The notes: generated by a model from the sequence alone, not told the origin. A stretch of DNA of 8,351 nucleotides from Chromatiales bacterium (GCA_027057985.1 JALUTJ010000444.1:1-8351); one strand, 5' to 3'. Positions 1 through 6,740 are shown, counted from the first letter of the stretch. A program made the numbers and translations.

Positions 1-1
1 C

Positions 2-562
2 ATTATGGATGTGCTACAGAAATACAATATTCTCTGGCCGCTTGGTGGCCTTTTGCTGGGCTATTTCTTTCCGGAAATATGGTTAAACGATACTCGCAAG
101 AAAAGAGAAAAGGATATTATTCGTGCACTTCCTGTATTTCTTGATTTTATCAGTATGTCGGTGGAGGCAGGGCTGAACTTTACCGGTGCGCTGAACCAGG
201 CAATGGAAAAAGTACCACGCTCGGCACTTTACAATGAGTTTTCAATCGTACTACGCGATATTCGTGCTGGCATGAGCCGGGCTGATGCACTACAACGGAT
301 GGCGGATCGTGTTGATATAAAAGACGTTACTGTTTTTATTCGTGCGATCATTACTGCTGAAAAGCTGGGCTCGAGCATGAAAAAAACTCTACAGGTGCAA
401 TCAGAACAACGCCGTAATGAACGCTTCCAACGTGCAGAAAAGATGGCGATGGAAGCACCGGTTAAACTCATTGCACCATTGATCATGTTTATCTTCCCGG
501 TCACCTTTATCGTGCTGGGTTTCCCGATTGTAATGAAGTTTCTCAATGAAGGGTTACTATGA
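2..562 (+). CDS. tadC: TadC-like type II secretion system F-domain protein, 5'-truncated by window edge
   Basis: Inner-membrane platform protein of a Tad/Flp pilus (type IVc) assembly system, expected to work with the TadA ATPase and TadB. The reading frame is open to the first bases of the window. An ATG at 5 gives 185 residues, but TadC proteins are normally about 300, so the true start probably lies upstream and this is the C-terminal part. Visible from that ATG: a hydrophobic segment at about 10-27, a basic stretch with RKKR, then the T2SS-F domain from about residue 42 (LPVFLDFISMSVEAG, then AEKLGSSM near 118-125), and a final membrane helix at about 155-178 (PLIMFIFPVTFIVLGFP). The LPxxLDxxxxxVEAG pattern is typical of TadC rather than TadB or GspF. 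The stop overlaps the next start by 4 bases (ATGA), so the downstream gene is probably translationally coupled. The TadC-versus-TadB assignment is an inference from motif and gene order. Confidence 0.85.
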   Translation: MMDVLQKYNILWPLGGLLLGYFFPEIWLNDTRKKREKDIIRALPVFLDFISMSVEAGLNFTGALNQAMEKVPRSALYNEFSIVLRDIRAGMSRADALQRMADRVDIKDVTVFIRAIITAEKLGSSMKKTLQVQSEQRRNERFQRAEKMAMEAPVKLIAPLIMFIFPVTFIVLGFPIVMKFLNEGLL

Positions 563-918
563 TCCGAGGCTATGTCCGGGAAAAAGGTGGCCTGACTCAC
601 CTGATAAAGGAAGTACGAAAAACAACTAATATGCTGGAACGAGCTCGAGGCCTGCTTTTTCGCCGTAAATTACAGCCACACCAGGCACTCTGGATTGAGC
701 CCTGTCCTTCTGTACATACGATTGGTATGTTATACCCCATTGACGTGGTGTTTCTGGATGAAGAGGGAACTGTTCTCAAAGTCGTTGCAGATGTATCACC
801 ATTACGCATGGCTTTATGTAAAAATGCACGTGTCAGTCTTGAATTAATTGCTGGAGAAGCCGCACGGCTGGGTATTAAACCCGGTATGAAGCTTGTCTGG
901 AACCAGGAAAGAAGCTAA
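559..918 (+). CDS. DUF192 domain protein within the Tad cluster
   Basis: A 119-residue protein of the DUF192 family, whose biochemical function is not established. The match runs over nearly the whole protein: MLERARGLLFRRKL at about 25-38, then WIEPCPSVHTIGM at 45-57 (family core pattern with C49, H53 and M57), IDVVFLDEEG at 61-70, and the C-terminal IAGEAARLGIKPGMKL. Many DUF192 proteins are exported, but here I see no signal peptide; the N-terminus is charged, so it is probably cytoplasmic. The start is the ATG that overlaps the tadC stop (ATGA), preceded by a good ribosome binding site (GAAGGG at 549-554). A later ATG at codon 25 would cut into the domain edge. The stop TAA is immediately followed by the ATG of the TPR lipoprotein, so the gene is embedded in the Tad operon. 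A role in pilus assembly is only guilt by association. Confidence 0.9.
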   Translation: MIRGYVREKGGLTHLIKEVRKTTNMLERARGLLFRRKLQPHQALWIEPCPSVHTIGMLYPIDVVFLDEEGTVLKVVADVSPLRMALCKNARVSLELIAGEAARLGIKPGMKLVWNQERS

Positions 919-1410
919 ATGAAAAACAACTTGTTATTTTTTACTTTGTTATTTTTTTCACTTATCACCATGTCAGGCTGTAGTACGGTTGAAGAAAAGC
1001 CAGCGCTTGACATTCTACAAATCGAAAAACAGGCTGAAATCGCCTATCACAAAAAGAAATGGAAAGTTGCAGAAAAAAAGTATGGTGTCCTGATTGCAGA
1101 AGTGCCCGGTGAGGCCAGATACTGGTTCCGCCTTGGTAATATCTTTGTTCACACTAATCGGCCAGAAAAGGCCATACAGGCCTACCAGGAAGCGGTGGTA
1201 AGAAAACCAGCTTATGTCAAGGCATGGCAAAACCTGGGTATCGTTTCACTGAAAAAAACAGCCCATCTTTATATCGAAATGCTGCAATACATCCCGGCCG
1301 AAACAGAGGAGTTTTACAAGGCAAAGAAAACGGCTGATGTGCTACTTAGACTGATAAAGAAAAATCTTGAAAAGAGAACAACTGCGACAACAGGATCTCA
1401 ACAGCAGTGA
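919..1410 (+). CDS. TPR lipoprotein, TadD-like
   Basis: A 163-residue lipoprotein, probably the TadD-position pilotin or assembly factor of the Tad system, lipidated on the periplasmic side. The N-terminus has KNN, a hydrophobic run LLFFTLLFFSLIT, and a lipobox ending MSGC with the lipidation cysteine at 21. The body is helical tetratricopeptide sequence: roughly 36-66 (AYHKKKWKVAEKKYGVLI), 67-100 (the clearest, with RLGNIFVHTNRPEKAIQAYQ and a closing KPAY), and a partial third repeat from about 101 (AWQNLGIVSLKK). The tail is Lys, Thr and Gln rich. The start ATG directly abuts the preceding TAA and has an AGGAAAG ribosome binding site. The stop overlaps the next gene by 4 bases (GTGA). TadD homologues are usually TPR lipoproteins at this place in tad loci. 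I leave the symbol empty because TPR sequence alone does not prove orthology. Confidence 0.85.
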   Translation: MKNNLLFFTLLFFSLITMSGCSTVEEKPALDILQIEKQAEIAYHKKKWKVAEKKYGVLIAEVPGEARYWFRLGNIFVHTNRPEKAIQAYQEAVVRKPAYVKAWQNLGIVSLKKTAHLYIEMLQYIPAETEEFYKAKKTADVLLRLIKKNLEKRTTATTGSQQQ

Positions 1411-2042
1411 AACAGCAGCGTGGACAGAGCATGACAGAATTTCTGGTAGTAATGCCTGCCATGCTGTTATTGATTTTTGGAGCTATCCAGTTTTTTCTGG
1501 TTTATCAGGTTAAATCCACTTTGAATTATGCTGCATTCGAAGCAGCTCGTGCGGGATCACTGCATAATGCCTCGCGTCAGGCAGTCGATAATGGTTTTGC
1601 CCGCGGTCTTGCGCCTGTTTTTGCCCGTTTTGCTGTTACCCGGGAAGAGGCCGGTGGAAACGCTTACAGGGCGCTGGCAGAAAAAGTGATCGATGCCCGC
1701 GATCTGGCACTTAAGGAAATCGAAGATGGCCATGTTAAAATTGAACTATTGAACCCAACACCACAGATGTTTCAGGCCTTTGATAATAATACTATTCCCA
1801 ATGATCACCTGCGTTATCGTCAAAACATCAATAGTATTGATCTTCGTAAGGCGAACCTTCTAAAAATACGGATTACCTATTGTATGAAGCTGATCGTGCC
1901 TTTAGTGAGTAATATTATCAATGCTGCTGTTGGTAGTGAATGCAGTGGCGATGAACCCCGTATGCCGATCGTTTCTACCGCACTTATTCGCATGCAGAGT
2001 CCAGCCATTCAATGCACTACAGAACCCTGTTTTGATAACTGA
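1407..2042 (+). CDS. TadE-like pseudopilin
   Basis: A 211-residue TadE-family minor pilin, expected to be inserted in the inner membrane, cleaved by a prepilin peptidase and incorporated in or required for the Flp pilus. The short basic leader KQQRG is followed by QSMTEF, so cleavage after G6 would put Glu11 at position +5, the classic type IV prepilin feature. Next is a hydrophobic helix at about 12-33 (LVVMPAMLLLIFGAIQFFLV) and the TadE-typical segment KSTLNYAAFEAARAGSL at 36-52, where such proteins read AxxEAARxG. The C-terminal periplasmic part (about 60-211) is poorly conserved and has four cysteines (159, 179, 203, 208) that may form disulfides. The start is GTG at 1407, overlapping the preceding TGA, with AGGA about 12 bases upstream; this matches the expected length of a prepilin leader. 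It is the last gene of this strand before the convergent kinase. Confidence 0.87.
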   Translation: MKQQRGQSMTEFLVVMPAMLLLIFGAIQFFLVYQVKSTLNYAAFEAARAGSLHNASRQAVDNGFARGLAPVFARFAVTREEAGGNAYRALAEKVIDARDLALKEIEDGHVKIELLNPTPQMFQAFDNNTIPNDHLRYRQNINSIDLRKANLLKIRITYCMKLIVPLVSNIINAAVGSECSGDEPRMPIVSTALIRMQSPAIQCTTEPCFDN

Positions 2043-2113
2043 ATGGCATCTCAAACTTATAATCTATCAGATACGTCCAGAATGTAAAAAGCTATTATCG
2101 GTCAAGGCCATCT

Positions 2114-4576
2114 TTATCGTTTAAGACAGCGCTCAATGGCTTCCTGAATACTGGCACCATCCTGATAACGTTTCTTTGGATCTTTCTGCAATAACCGATC
2201 GACGATAGTTTTAACACAGGGAGGCAGGCGTTTACGTAACTGGGTAACTGGTTTCTGCCGTTTGGTCGTTATCTGGTAGATGATTGCTGCCAGTGAGTCG
2301 CCCTTGAAGGGTAATTCCCCGGTTAGCAGTTCATACATGGTGACACCGAGTGAGAAAAAGTCAGAGGTTCCCTTTACCTTCTCTCCGGATATCTGTTCAG
2401 GTGACATATAGGACGGTGTTCCCAACGCGGTACCTGTTTTGGTGGTGTTGGAATCGGCAACACGGGCAATGCCGAAGTCAGTAATTTTTACTGTTTCTTC
2501 TTCCGGAATATACATGATATTCGCCGGTTTGATATCACGATGGACGATACCCGCTGCATGTGCATAGTCCAGGGCGCCAGCAACATGCCAGATAATATCC
2601 AGTACCCAGTCTACCTTTGGTTTCTTGCTGGCTTTAATATAATGTGTCAGATCATGGCCTTCAATATATTCCATTGCCATATAAGTCAGATCATGTTCCT
2701 GCCCGGCATCATAAACCGTGACGATATTAGGGTGATTAAGTTTACCCGCCACCTCGGCTTCCTTGAAAAATCGTCGGGTAACATATTCCAGATCGTTGCC
2801 TTCGAATTCATCTGCCAGTGATAAAGTCTTGATCGCCACGGTACGGTTGATTTTAGGATCATGTCCCAGGTAAACCACCCCCATGGCGCCACGGCCAATT
2901 TCTTTCTCAACCTCGTAGTGGCCGAGTGTTGGGATTGTGTCCACACCTTCAACCACGATAGAACCCGTGTTTTTAACCAGCACAGCATTGTCGGCATTTT
3001 TTGCACGTTGCTTGCGCTCCGCGGTATCACGGAAATTCTTATCATGACTGAGAATAAAATCGTAGGCAGAAATCGCCTTGCCATACTGGCGCTTGCTTTC
3101 ATAGTCCTGGGCGATATTATAGGCCAGCCCCAGTACCGGTGCATCAATCCGGGGAATACTGCGCAACTTATCCATGGCCATATCGATCTGTCCCTGTGCC
3201 TGCAGTGAAGTAACCAGCATACGGATCGCTTCACTCGATTCAGCAAGGAAGCGCCGCTTACCCACGCTGAGATAATGATAGAGCGCATAGAGGCCATGCC
3301 CGCTCACCAGAACGAAAGCGGCGGTAAGGATTTTGAGCCAGCTATGTTCAACTAGAAGAAAATACAGGTTCAGACCAACCAGCACCACCAGTAACAGCAG
3401 GCTCACCAGGGCGGTAATGGCAGTACTAAAACGTGGAATAACAAAGAACAGGTAAAGTAGTACTAAAATAAAAATAACTGCCTCGGCGGTATGCATCCAT
3501 GCAGGATGGGAAAAGTAATTTTCATCTATCAGACTGCTGACAATACTGGCGGTGAGCATCGGTGCAGATAGATTGCCTGCAGGGGTTTGCAATGTCATCG
3601 CATCACTGGAATCAGCCGGGCCAATGATCACGGTCCTGCCCCGCAGGGCACGTGCGGGTACTTCTCCATTCAATACTTTTGCAAATGAATATTGTTTAAA
3701 GCCGGTTGTAGTCTGGCTGGAAACGAATGCCGGGTAGAATGACACTACCGAGGTATGCGCAAACTGGCGCTTACCCAGTTTTATTCCATTTTTATCAAGC
3801 CGAATCGACGCCGGTGATATTCCCTGACTGCGCGCAGCAAGTAACAGTGCAAAAGAGGGGATGGCTGTATTTTTGTATCTCACCACGAGGGGAAGCTGGC
3901 GCACGAGACCATCCCTGTCACCGCTATACTGTACATAGCCACTACTGCGCGCATTGCGATAAAAATCTTCCAGTGGCAGGCGCAGAGCCGATACTGCAGG
4001 TAATTCAGTTGTCGTATTCTTGCCGCGCAGTTTTATTTTGCCGAGGTCGGTTTCCCGATCAGTATCAACCTGTTTGCTAGCGGGTTGAATGGCCAGAATA
4101 ACATTGGGTGCCTTGCGAATACTCATCGCCAGTCGCTTATCGGCATTGCGTTCTTCTGCAATACGTTTCAGGTATTTACTTAGCAGGCGTTTCTGCTGGC
4201 GTTTGAAGCGACCATTTTCAACCGTTTTTTGCAGTTGTTCCAGGCTGGTTAAGGGGTAGGCTGGTGTGGCTTTATCAAGGGGAAATTGCAGGCCGATACT
4301 CTTTACCCGGGCTCGGGTCAGGGTGTCGAGCATATCTGCCAAAATGGCACGGTTCCAGGGCCATTGCCCGAGCGCCTGCTGCGAGGCTTCATCCACGGCG
4401 ATCACCACGATGCGGTTCTTACTCGGTACGGCAGTCCGGTTTTTGCCAAGGCTGAAATCATAGCTGCTGTTTTCCAGTCTTTGCAGCCAGACAGGTTGCA
4501 GTATCACCAGCAGTAACAGGGCATTAATAATAATCAGAATAATGATGGATTCTGTCGAAAAGAACTTCTTTAGCAT
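2114..4576 (-). CDS. CHASE2-domain transmembrane Ser/Thr protein kinase
   Basis: An 820-residue membrane receptor kinase that phosphorylates Ser/Thr residues of unidentified substrates. Order of parts: N-terminal membrane helix at about 10-29; extracytoplasmic CHASE2 sensor at about 33-360 (FDFS-like YDFSLGKN, IVVIAVDEASQQALGQWPW, GRTVIIGPAD), with a charged helical insert at about 110-147; three closely spaced membrane helices at about 362-434; a TPR-like cytosolic linker at about 445-525 (QGQIDMAMDKL, KRQYGKAISAYDFIL); and a Hanks kinase domain at about 554-820. The kinase is complete: Gly loop GRGAMG at 561-566, VAIK with K583, probable helix-C E606, HRDIKPAN at 679-686 with catalytic D681, DFG at 700-702, and activation segment ending SPE at 725-727 (SPE instead of APE, common in bacterial enzymes). 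The ATG has a purine-rich GAAGGGATGGGG upstream. It converges on the Tad cluster and lies 86 bases after the exchanger gene. The sensed ligand is unknown. Confidence 0.93.
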   Translation of the reverse strand: MLKKFFSTESIIILIIINALLLLVILQPVWLQRLENSSYDFSLGKNRTAVPSKNRIVVIAVDEASQQALGQWPWNRAILADMLDTLTRARVKSIGLQFPLDKATPAYPLTSLEQLQKTVENGRFKRQQKRLLSKYLKRIAEERNADKRLAMSIRKAPNVILAIQPASKQVDTDRETDLGKIKLRGKNTTTELPAVSALRLPLEDFYRNARSSGYVQYSGDRDGLVRQLPLVVRYKNTAIPSFALLLAARSQGISPASIRLDKNGIKLGKRQFAHTSVVSFYPAFVSSQTTTGFKQYSFAKVLNGEVPARALRGRTVIIGPADSSDAMTLQTPAGNLSAPMLTASIVSSLIDENYFSHPAWMHTAEAVIFILVLLYLFFVIPRFSTAITALVSLLLLVVLVGLNLYFLLVEHSWLKILTAAFVLVSGHGLYALYHYLSVGKRRFLAESSEAIRMLVTSLQAQGQIDMAMDKLRSIPRIDAPVLGLAYNIAQDYESKRQYGKAISAYDFILSHDKNFRDTAERKQRAKNADNAVLVKNTGSIVVEGVDTIPTLGHYEVEKEIGRGAMGVVYLGHDPKINRTVAIKTLSLADEFEGNDLEYVTRRFFKEAEVAGKLNHPNIVTVYDAGQEHDLTYMAMEYIEGHDLTHYIKASKKPKVDWVLDIIWHVAGALDYAHAAGIVHRDIKPANIMYIPEEETVKITDFGIARVADSNTTKTGTALGTPSYMSPEQISGEKVKGTSDFFSLGVTMYELLTGELPFKGDSLAAIIYQITTKRQKPVTQLRKRLPPCVKTIVDRLLQKDPKKRYQDGASIQEAIERCLKR

Positions 4577-4614
4577 AATTGGCTACCCCATCCCTTCTGC
4601 ACCTGGATGAGAAG

Positions 4615-4620
4615 AGTATA
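4615..4620 (-). promoter_or_regulatory. Possible -10 hexamer upstream of the CHASE2 kinase
   Basis: On the minus strand this reads TATACT, five of six matches to the sigma-70 -10 consensus, about 40 bases before the kinase ATG. I could not find a convincing -35 hexamer 16-18 bases upstream, so this is only a candidate. The gene could also be transcribed by readthrough from the exchanger gene. Confidence 0.25.
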
Positions 4621-4645
4621 AGCCGGAACTATTGCTTTGATCTAT

Positions 4646-4659
4646 CCAACTTTAGTTGG
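4646..4659. terminator. Small hairpin just after the exchanger stop codon, possible weak terminator
   Basis: A perfect 5-base-pair stem CCAAC/GTTGG with a 4-base loop begins 3 bases past the TGA of the minus-strand exchanger gene. No run of U follows it on the minus strand (ATAGATC follows), so it is not a standard intrinsic terminator. It may be a 3'-end stabilising hairpin, an attenuator, or chance. Confidence 0.25.
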
Positions 4660-4662
4660 GTT

Positions 4663-5637
4663 TCAGGCGACAGCAGTGTAATACAGGGTGCCCAGATAGG
4701 CGATATAGCCTGCTACCAGCAGGCTGCCTTCAAAACGATTGATTCGCCCCGGCTTTTTGAAGCCATAGGCCATAATAAACATGGCGATACTGAGACCGAT
4801 CATAAAGGGGAAATCCCGGCGCAGAACCAGTTCATCGACATGGTGCGGGCTCATCAGGCCGGGAATACCGAAAACCACCAGCAGGTTGAACATATTGGAG
4901 CCAATAATATTGCCTATGGCGATGTCCGGCTCCTTTTTCAGAGCACTCATGATCGAAGCGGCCAGTTCTGGCAGGCTGGTACCAATGGCAACGATAGTCA
5001 GGCCAATGACCAGGTCGCTGATACCGGCGGCATGGGCAATATTGACTGAACCCCAGACCAGCCCTCTTGAACTGACAATCAATAATGTCAGGCCGATAGC
5101 AAACCAGAGGATGGCCTTGGGTGTTGAGATATGGGGAATTTCTTCCTCGAATTCTTTGACCATCGGGTCACGGTTCTGTTTCTTGCCCTGTTTGATCATC
5201 CAGAACATCATCAGGAAAAGGCCGGAGATCAGGATAAGGCCATCGATAAAGCCAAGGAAATCATCGATCACCAGGACCAGCGCGACAAGCATCACCATGA
5301 ACATAATGGGATACTCTCGTTGCAGGGTTTCAGAACGCACACTCAGGGGAATCACCATCGCGGTCACACCCAGTACCAGCGCGATATTGGTGATATTGGA
5401 ACCCAGTGCGTTACCGACCGCAAGCTCGGGATTACCCTGCCAGGCTGCTACGATTGAAATCAGTATTTCCGGTGCCGAGGTGCCTATGCCCACCACGGTA
5501 AGACCAATAATAAGCGGTGATATGCCAAGGTTTCTGGCAATGGCCGCGGCACCATGAACAAAACGTTCTGCACCCCACACCAGTAAGCCAAAGCCAATAA
5601 TAATTGCCATGACCGAAAGTAAAATATTCTGTTCCAC
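4663..5637 (-). CDS. yrbG: Calcium/sodium antiporter, YrbG family
   Basis: A 324-residue inner-membrane cation exchanger of the Ca2+:cation antiporter superfamily, predicted to exchange Ca2+ for Na+ or H+. It has the two inverted alpha repeats that form the ion site: repeat 1 with GTSAPE at 52-57 and GNALGSN at 75-81, repeat 2 with GTSLPE at 219-224 and GNIIGSN at 242-248; the key Glu residues (57, 224) are both present. About ten hydrophobic helices flank a charged cytoplasmic loop at about 148-172 (KQGKKQNRD, EFEEEI). Length matches E. coli YrbG (about 325). The start is a GTG with only a weak ribosome binding site (AAAGAG); a later ATG at codon 10 would cut into the first helix. It lies 36 bases after mlaA on the same strand, so cotranscription is likely. 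In E. coli yrbG also neighbours the mla operon, so this is a conserved neighbourhood. Ion specificity is inferred from family. Confidence 0.93.
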   Translation of the reverse strand: MEQNILLSVMAIIIGFGLLVWGAERFVHGAAAIARNLGISPLIIGLTVVGIGTSAPEILISIVAAWQGNPELAVGNALGSNITNIALVLGVTAMVIPLSVRSETLQREYPIMFMVMLVALVLVIDDFLGFIDGLILISGLFLMMFWMIKQGKKQNRDPMVKEFEEEIPHISTPKAILWFAIGLTLLIVSSRGLVWGSVNIAHAAGISDLVIGLTIVAIGTSLPELAASIMSALKKEPDIAIGNIIGSNMFNLLVVFGIPGLMSPHHVDELVLRRDFPFMIGLSIAMFIMAYGFKKPGRINRFEGSLLVAGYIAYLGTLYYTAVA

Positions 5638-5673
5638 GCCTGTACTCTTTATATATACCGCTGATAAAGGGGT

Positions 5674-6468
5674 TTACCTGAGTGACTTGTCCAGTTCAAG
5701 CTCAAGTTCATTTTCAAGTTGTAAATCTTCTTCATTACTCTCGGGCAAAGGTTCATCCTGATGTGGTGGGTTGCCATCATAAATCAGGTTGAGCCGGTTT
5801 TGCAGATAGGCATCACGAATAAAAGAATACTTGTCCAGTGCAGCCTTATCGACGATACGGCCCGCCTTTAACAGGTGGTAACGATCATCGATGACCCGCA
5901 CGGTGACGGTACCATAAAGACTGGGTACATCCTGTATGGTATAAACTGGATCATAGTAACTTTCTAACGCAAAACCACCCACGCCGCGCAGGGTGCGTGA
6001 ACCAAAAAATGGCAGAATGACATAAGGTCCTTTGCCTACACCCCAAACGGCAAGGGTCTGGCCAAAGTCCTCATTGTGTTTTGGCATGCCCATGGGGGTT
6101 GCCACATCGATAAGGCCAAACAGGCCAATGGTCGAGTTAAAGAAAACCCGTGAAGTATCCTGGAGTGCCTGTTTAAACTTGAACTGCAGAATATCATTGA
6201 TAATCACGAACAGGTCATCGATATTATTGAAAAAATTCGAAACGCCGGTTTTTACCGGGCCGGGCATCACCCTGTCATAGCCATCGGCAATCGGGTAGAG
6301 GATATTATCATCCAGTGCTTCATTAAAACTGAACATGGCCCGGTTATAAGATTCAAACGGATCACCCTCGGTGGGACCGCCGGGCACACTGGCACAGCCT
6401 GTCATTACTGACAGCAGTAACAGTAAGGCAAGTTTGTAAAACAGCTTTAAGGTTCTGTAAACTATCAT
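5674..6468 (-). CDS. mlaA: MlaA/VacJ outer-membrane lipoprotein of phospholipid transport
   Basis: A 264-residue outer-membrane lipoprotein of the Mla pathway, which with a porin removes mislocalised phospholipids from the outer leaflet and passes them to MlaC. The signal peptide is residues 1-24 with lipobox VMTGC (Cys25 lipidated). The MlaA/VacJ domain begins with the hallmark DPFESYNRAMFSFNE at 36-50 and continues with PGPVKTGVSNFFNN at 69-82, RVFFNSTIGLFGLIDVAT at 107-124, EDFGQTLAVWGVGKGPYVILPFFG at 133-156, and SFIRDAYLQNR near 215-225. The tail from about 231 is strongly acidic (EEDLQLENELELELD), beyond the conserved domain. The start ATG follows directly on the stop of the upstream 60-residue gene (TAAATG), with no clear ribosome binding site of its own, so translation is probably coupled. 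Having mlaA beside mlaF and mlaE, divergent from them, differs from E. coli where mlaA is elsewhere. Confidence 0.95.
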   Translation of the reverse strand: MIVYRTLKLFYKLALLLLLSVMTGCASVPGGPTEGDPFESYNRAMFSFNEALDDNILYPIADGYDRVMPGPVKTGVSNFFNNIDDLFVIINDILQFKFKQALQDTSRVFFNSTIGLFGLIDVATPMGMPKHNEDFGQTLAVWGVGKGPYVILPFFGSRTLRGVGGFALESYYDPVYTIQDVPSLYGTVTVRVIDDRYHLLKAGRIVDKAALDKYSFIRDAYLQNRLNLIYDGNPPHQDEPLPESNEEDLQLENELELELDKSLR

Positions 6469-6651
6469 TTATCTAGTTTCGGTTTTCGTCTGGCCACAGC
6501 GCGAACACTGGTAGCGAGTTACCAGTTTGCCCTGCCGGACATCAAACGGGGTTTCGACCACCTGCCACTTGTGGAAACCACTTTTGCACAGGCTGCGTCC
6601 CTTGAACTTGTCTTTTAAGCGGGGCTTTTTAAATTGAATCACATTGCTCAT
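6469..6651 (-). CDS. Small Cys/His protein, possible zinc ribbon, upstream of mlaA
   Basis: A 60-residue protein I do not firmly recognise. The N-terminus MSNVIQFKKPRLKDKFKG is basic and polar; the C-terminal part has C22, H27, C49 and C52 in the arrangement Cys-x4-His ... Cys-x2-Cys (CKSGFHKW, then YQCSRCGQ). This looks like a short zinc ribbon, reminiscent of the DUF1660-type CxxxGHxW...CxxCG pattern; that resemblance is by eye. No signal peptide or membrane segment, so probably cytoplasmic. The ATG at 6649-6651 was chosen because the conserved-looking MSNVIQF begins there and the sequence upstream is antisense to the DUF72-like gene; no strong ribosome binding site is visible. The frame stays open upstream, and those codons read RCGLCQN, a further CxxC, but no good start codon supports including it. 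It ends with TAA directly followed by the mlaA ATG, so the two are one operon. Confidence 0.75.
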   Translation of the reverse strand: MSNVIQFKKPRLKDKFKGRSLCKSGFHKWQVVETPFDVRQGKLVTRYQCSRCGQTKTETR

Positions 6652-6675
6652 ATTCTGGCATAATCCACATCTGAC

Positions 6676-6706
6676 TGAAGCGTAATCATATTTCAAAATC
6701 GCTTCA
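6676..6706. repeat. Inverted repeat in the divergent intergenic region, possible operator
   Basis: TGAAGCG at 6676-6682 and its exact reverse complement CGCTTCA at 6700-6706 are separated by 17 AT-rich bases. The repeat sits in the 89-base gap between the divergent starts at 6651 and 6741. A possible minus-strand -10 hexamer (TATGAT, complement of 6685-6690) lies in the spacer, so a dimeric regulator bound here could control the mlaA-side promoter. The repeat is seen directly; the operator role is inferred. Confidence 0.4.
6685..6690 (-). promoter_or_regulatory. Possible -10 hexamer for the 60-residue gene and mlaA
   Basis: On the minus strand this reads TATGAT, five of six matches to the sigma-70 -10 element, about 33 bases before the ATG of the 60-residue gene. 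The best -35 candidates upstream match only about three of six positions, so support is weak. Confidence 0.25.
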
Positions 6707-6740
6707 ATAACACGATTTTTATCACCGAAAGAGGGGAAAC

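Noticed and set aside
229..600. 123-codon minus-strand open frame
   Set aside because: Antisense to the tadC and DUF192 junction; no domain signal and composition of an antisense shadow.
1921..2124. 67-codon plus-strand open frame running past the TadE-like stop
   Set aside because: Overlaps the TadE-like gene in another frame, lacks a ribosome binding site, and the portion in the gap shows no coding character.
2686..3297. 203-codon minus-strand open frame in another frame of the kinase gene
   Set aside because: Lies wholly inside the kinase coding sequence, which carries the intact kinase motifs. The product is Trp, Arg and Ser rich, typical of a frame shadow.
4579..5049. 156-codon plus-strand open frame starting beside the kinase start
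   Set aside because: Mostly antisense to the exchanger C-terminus; no recognisable motif and no ribosome binding site.
4781..5557. 258-codon plus-strand open frame
   Set aside because: Entirely antisense to the exchanger gene, whose protein has both alpha repeats. The translation is rich in Ser, Arg, Ile and Pro with no family pattern.
5645..5665. TATATATA-containing stretch between mlaA and the exchanger gene as a separate promoter
   Set aside because: AT-rich -10-like sequence is present on both strands, but no -35 partner at proper spacing was found and the 36-base gap is more easily read as intra-operonic.
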